A stretch of DNA of 7,282 nt from NCBI GenBank assembly GCA_947165105.1, contig CAMUZC010000080.1, positions 1 through 7,282 on the forward strand. Reading direction: 5' to 3'. The notes beneath the pieces were generated by a model. It saw only the letters and a list, made by a program, of their open reading frames with translations, had not been told where the DNA came from and ran no database searches. The stretch's first letter is position 1. Every line of letters begins with the position of its first letter. This stretch comes from an uncultured Lachnospiraceae bacterium. Its GTDB lineage: Bacteria; Bacillota_A; Clostridia; TANB77; CAG-508. Positions 4,902 through 7,282 of this stretch are shown here, in pieces. Position numbers and translations under genes: made by a program.

Positions 4902-4951
4902 TCTTATAAAGTTTATTATTTTGAGCATAATAAATTTTATAAGATTTTTTT
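4902..4951 (+). terminator. Strong intrinsic terminator after the regulator cluster
   Basis: Positions 4902-4919 pair with 4927-4944: 18 bp with one G-U, around the 7-nt loop TTTGAGC, followed by seven T (4945-4951). It begins 5 nt after the stop of the 111-aa regulator and insulates the regulator island from pflB. Confidence 0.9.
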
Positions 4952-5003
4952 ATTTGATATTTCAAGCATTGGCAAAATTTAATAAATAATCTTTATTTTT
5001 TCA

Positions 5004-5032
5004 TTGTAAATTATATTGTACTGTGATATATT
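5004..5032 (+). promoter_or_regulatory. Probable promoter of pflB
   Basis: TTGTAA (5004-5009) and TATATT (5027-5032) are 17 bp apart. Transcription would begin near 5039, giving a leader of about 43 nt. A second possibility lies upstream: TTGGCA (4969-4974) 17 bp from TTTATT (4992-4997). Two promoters are possible. I see no convincing Rex- or Fnr-type palindrome here. Confidence 0.5.
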
Positions 5033-5081
5033 ATTTTTATGAAAATATAAAAAATATATACACTTGAAGGAGGCTAAATTT

Positions 5082-7282
5082 ATGGATTTTAAACAATGGG
5101 ATGGTTTTGTAAAACATGTAGATTGGACTAACGAAATTAATGTTAGAGATTTTATTCAAGCTAACTACACTCCATACACAGGAGATGAATCATTTTTGTC
5201 TGGTCCAACAGAAAATACTAGAATACTATGGGACAAAGTCTTAAAACTTTATGAAGATGAGCGTGCAAACGGAGGCGTTTTAGATGCAGATACATCTACC
5301 CCATCTTCTGTCAATGCTTTTGAGGCTGGTTATATAGATAAAAACTTAGAAAAAATTGTAGGACTTCAAACAGATGCACCTTTAAAACGTGCTATTATGC
5401 CAAATGGTGGTATAAGAATTGTTGAAAAATCATGTGAGGCATATGGTTTTAAAGTTGATGACAAAATTGAAGAGATATATAAAAAATATAGAAAAACACA
5501 TAACGACGGAGTTTTCGATGCTTACACACCAGATATTCGTGCTGCAAGAAGCTCTCATCTATTAACAGGATTACCAGATGGATATGGTCGTGGAAGAATT
5601 GTTGGTGATTATAGACGTGTTGCTTTGTATGGAGTTGATTATTTAATTAACATGAAATTGTTTGAATTAGAAAACACAAACCCAGATGAATTCTCTGAAG
5701 AAACAATTCGTGAAAGAGAAGAAATTGCAGAACAAATCAAAGCTCTAAACGATTTAAAAGCAATGGCAGCAAAATATGATTGCGATATATCAGTTCCAGC
5801 AGCAAATGCTAAAGAAGCTATTCAATGGCTATACTTTGGTTACCTAGGTGCTGTAAAAGATCAAAATGGAGCTGCTATGAGTATTGGTAGAAACTCTACT
5901 TTCCTTGATATATATATTGAAAGAGACTTAAAAAATGGTACTCTAACAGAAGAACAAGCACAAGAATTAATGGATCATTTTATTATGAAATTACGTTTAG
6001 TACGTTTCCTACGTGCTCCAGAATACAATGAATTATTTAGTGGAGACCCTGTTTGGGTAACTGAAAGTATTGGTGGAATGGGTATCGACGGTAGAACTTT
6101 AGTAACTAAAAACTCATACAGAGTGCTACATTCATTAATAAACTTAGGACCTGCTCCTGAACCAAACCTAACAGTACTATGGTCTAAAAATTTACCTGAT
6201 ACATTTAAAAGATATTGTTCAGAAATATCAATTAAAACATCTGCTATTCAATATGAAAATGATGATTTAATGAGAATTACTCTAGGTGATGATTATACAA
6301 TAGCATGTTGCGTTTCTCCTATGAAAGTTGGAAAACAAATGCAATTCTTTGGTGCTAGAGCAAACCTTGCAAAAGCTTTATTGTATGCAATAAATGGTGG
6401 TAAAGATGAAAATTCAGGAAAACAAATTGCACCTAAATTTGAACCAATAACATCAGAATATTTAGATTATGATGAAGTAATGGAAAAATTTGATAATATG
6501 ATGAATTATGTTTCAAGAATTTATATAAAAGCATTAAACATTATTCACTATATGCATGATAAATACTCATATGAAGCTTTAGAAATGGCTTTACATGATA
6601 AAGATGTATATAGAACAATGGCATGTGGAATTGCTGGATTATCAGTAGTTGCCGATTCCCTATCTGCTATAAAATATGCTAAAGTTAAAGTTATTAGAAA
6701 TGAAGAAGGTTTAGCTGTTGATTATGAAGTTGAAGGTGACTTCCCTAAATATGGAAATGATGATGACAGAGTTGACAGCATTGCTGTTGATTTAGTAAAA
6801 ACATTTATGAAAAAACTAGAAAGACACCAAACTTATAGAAATGCAAAACCAACACTTTCAGTTTTAACTATTACATCAAATGTTGTTTATGGTAAAAATA
6901 CAGGTAATACACCTGACGGAAGACGTGCTGGAGAGCCATTTGGACCTGGTTCAAACCCTCTTCATGGAAGAGATATAAATGGTGCTGTTGCTGTTATGAA
7001 TACAATTGCAAAATTACCTTTTGATTATGCATCTGATGGAATTTCATATACTTTTGCTATTACTCCTAACACATTAGGTAAAGAAACAGATACTCAAATT
7101 GATAATTTAAAAAATTTGTTAGATGGATACTTTATGCAAACAGGTCATCACATAAATGTAAACGTATTCAACAGAGCATTATTAGAAGATGCTATGGAAC
7201 ATCCTGAAAAATACCCACAACTTACTATTCGTGTTTCTGGGTATGCAGTTAATTTTGTTAAATTAACTAGAGAGCAACAATT
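5082..7282 (+). CDS. pflB: Pyruvate formate-lyase (formate C-acetyltransferase), 3' end outside the window
   Basis: A cytoplasmic glycyl-radical enzyme that converts pyruvate and CoA to acetyl-CoA and formate without making NADH; it is central to anaerobic mixed-acid fermentation. The 733 complete codons show the whole PFL fold. Landmarks are [22 protein letters not shown] starting near residue 322 (W325 matches the active-site Trp), the catalytic pair C409-C410 in [39 protein letters not shown] in the C-terminal part, and the glycyl-radical loop RVSGYAV with Gly720. In E. coli PFL 26 residues follow this glycine, so about a dozen codons are missing here, for a full length near 745. The ATG at 5082 has GAAGGAGG (5066-5073) 8 nt upstream. 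Activation needs a radical-SAM enzyme (PflA), often encoded next downstream and so not visible. The gene is intact as far as it goes. Confidence 0.98.
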   Translation, partial: MDFKQWDGFVKHVDWTNEINVRDFIQANYTPYTGDESFLSGPTENTRILWDKVLKLYEDERANGGVLDADTSTPSSVNAFEAGYIDKNLEKIVGLQTDAPLKRAIMPNGGIRIVEKSCEAYGFKVDDKIEEIYKKYRKTHNDGVFDAYTPDIRAARSSHLLTGLPDGYGRGRIVGDYRRVALYGVDYLINMKLFELENTNPDEFSEETIREREEIAEQIKALNDLKAMAAKYDCDISVPAANAKEAIQWLYFGYLGAVKDQNGAAMSIGRNSTFLDIYIERDLKNGTLTEEQAQELMDHFIMKLRLVRFLRAPEYNELFSGDPVWVTESIGGMGIDGRTLVTKNSYRVLHSLINLGPAPEPNLTVLWSKNLPDTFKRYCSEISIKTSAIQYENDDLMRITLGDDYTIACCVSPMKVGKQMQFFGARANLAKALLYAINGGKDENSGKQIAPKFEPITSEYLDYDEVMEKFDNMMNYVSRIYIKALNIIHYMHDKYSYEALEMALHDKDVYRTMACGIAGLSVVADSLSAIKYAKVKVIRNEEGLAVDYEVEGDFPKYGNDDDRVDSIAVDLVKTFMKKLERHQTYRNAKPTLSVLTITSNVVYGKNTGNTPDGRRAGEPFGPGSNPLHGRDINGAVAVMNTIAKLPFDYASDGISYTFAITPNTLGKETDTQIDNLKNLLDGYFMQTGHHINVNVFNRALLEDAMEHPEKYPQLTIRVSGYAVNFVKLTREQQ

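Overview
The window looks like chromosomal DNA of an anaerobic, low-G+C Firmicute, most likely a clostridium-like gut or sediment fermenter. The DNA is strongly A/T-rich. Shine-Dalgarno sites are near-perfect AGGAGG. A proline T-box leader precedes proS. The metabolic genes (an NAD(P)-linked hydrogenase diaphorase module and pyruvate formate-lyase) fit strict anaerobic fermentation. TGG encodes Trp and all three stop codons behave normally, so there is no sign of a recoded genetic code.

Left part (1-1320, minus strand): a nuoF-type gene cut by the window edge and a complete nuoE-type gene, overlapping by one base (TAATG) and driven by a clear promoter. Both carry the [2Fe-2S] or FMN motifs of the electron-input half of multimeric [FeFe] hydrogenases (HndA/HndC, HydC/HydB). 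The catalytic subunit would be expected beyond position 1.

Middle-left (1347-3097, minus strand): prolyl-tRNA synthetase of the archaeal/eukaryotic-like type, with a strong terminator 5 bp after its stop. Its leader is a T-box riboswitch whose antiterminator and terminator can be drawn base by base, behind a consensus sigma-A promoter.

Centre (3142-4951): an island of four small helix-turn-helix genes. One (96 aa) points left and three (84, 108 and 111 aa) point right. The first two are divergent, with a 243-bp control region between them. It holds two copies of an inverted repeat with the same half-sites and spacing (TGTTTM-N7-GAAACA), one on each promoter, and six tandem 11-bp T-tract units abutting the right-hand promoter. 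This resembles a phage-style two-promoter switch. The last two genes are tandem paralogues (69 of 108 residues identical by hand count) that also share promoter-proximal sequence. The second has a GTG start overlapped by an out-of-frame ATG mini-ORF.

Right (5004-7282, plus strand): pflB, complete at the 5' end with both active-site cysteines and the radical glycine, cut about a dozen codons before its expected stop.

The housekeeping and fermentation genes are ordinary. The regulator island and its control DNA are the part that merits attention. Promoters, operators and RNA folds were read by eye; no search or folding program was run.
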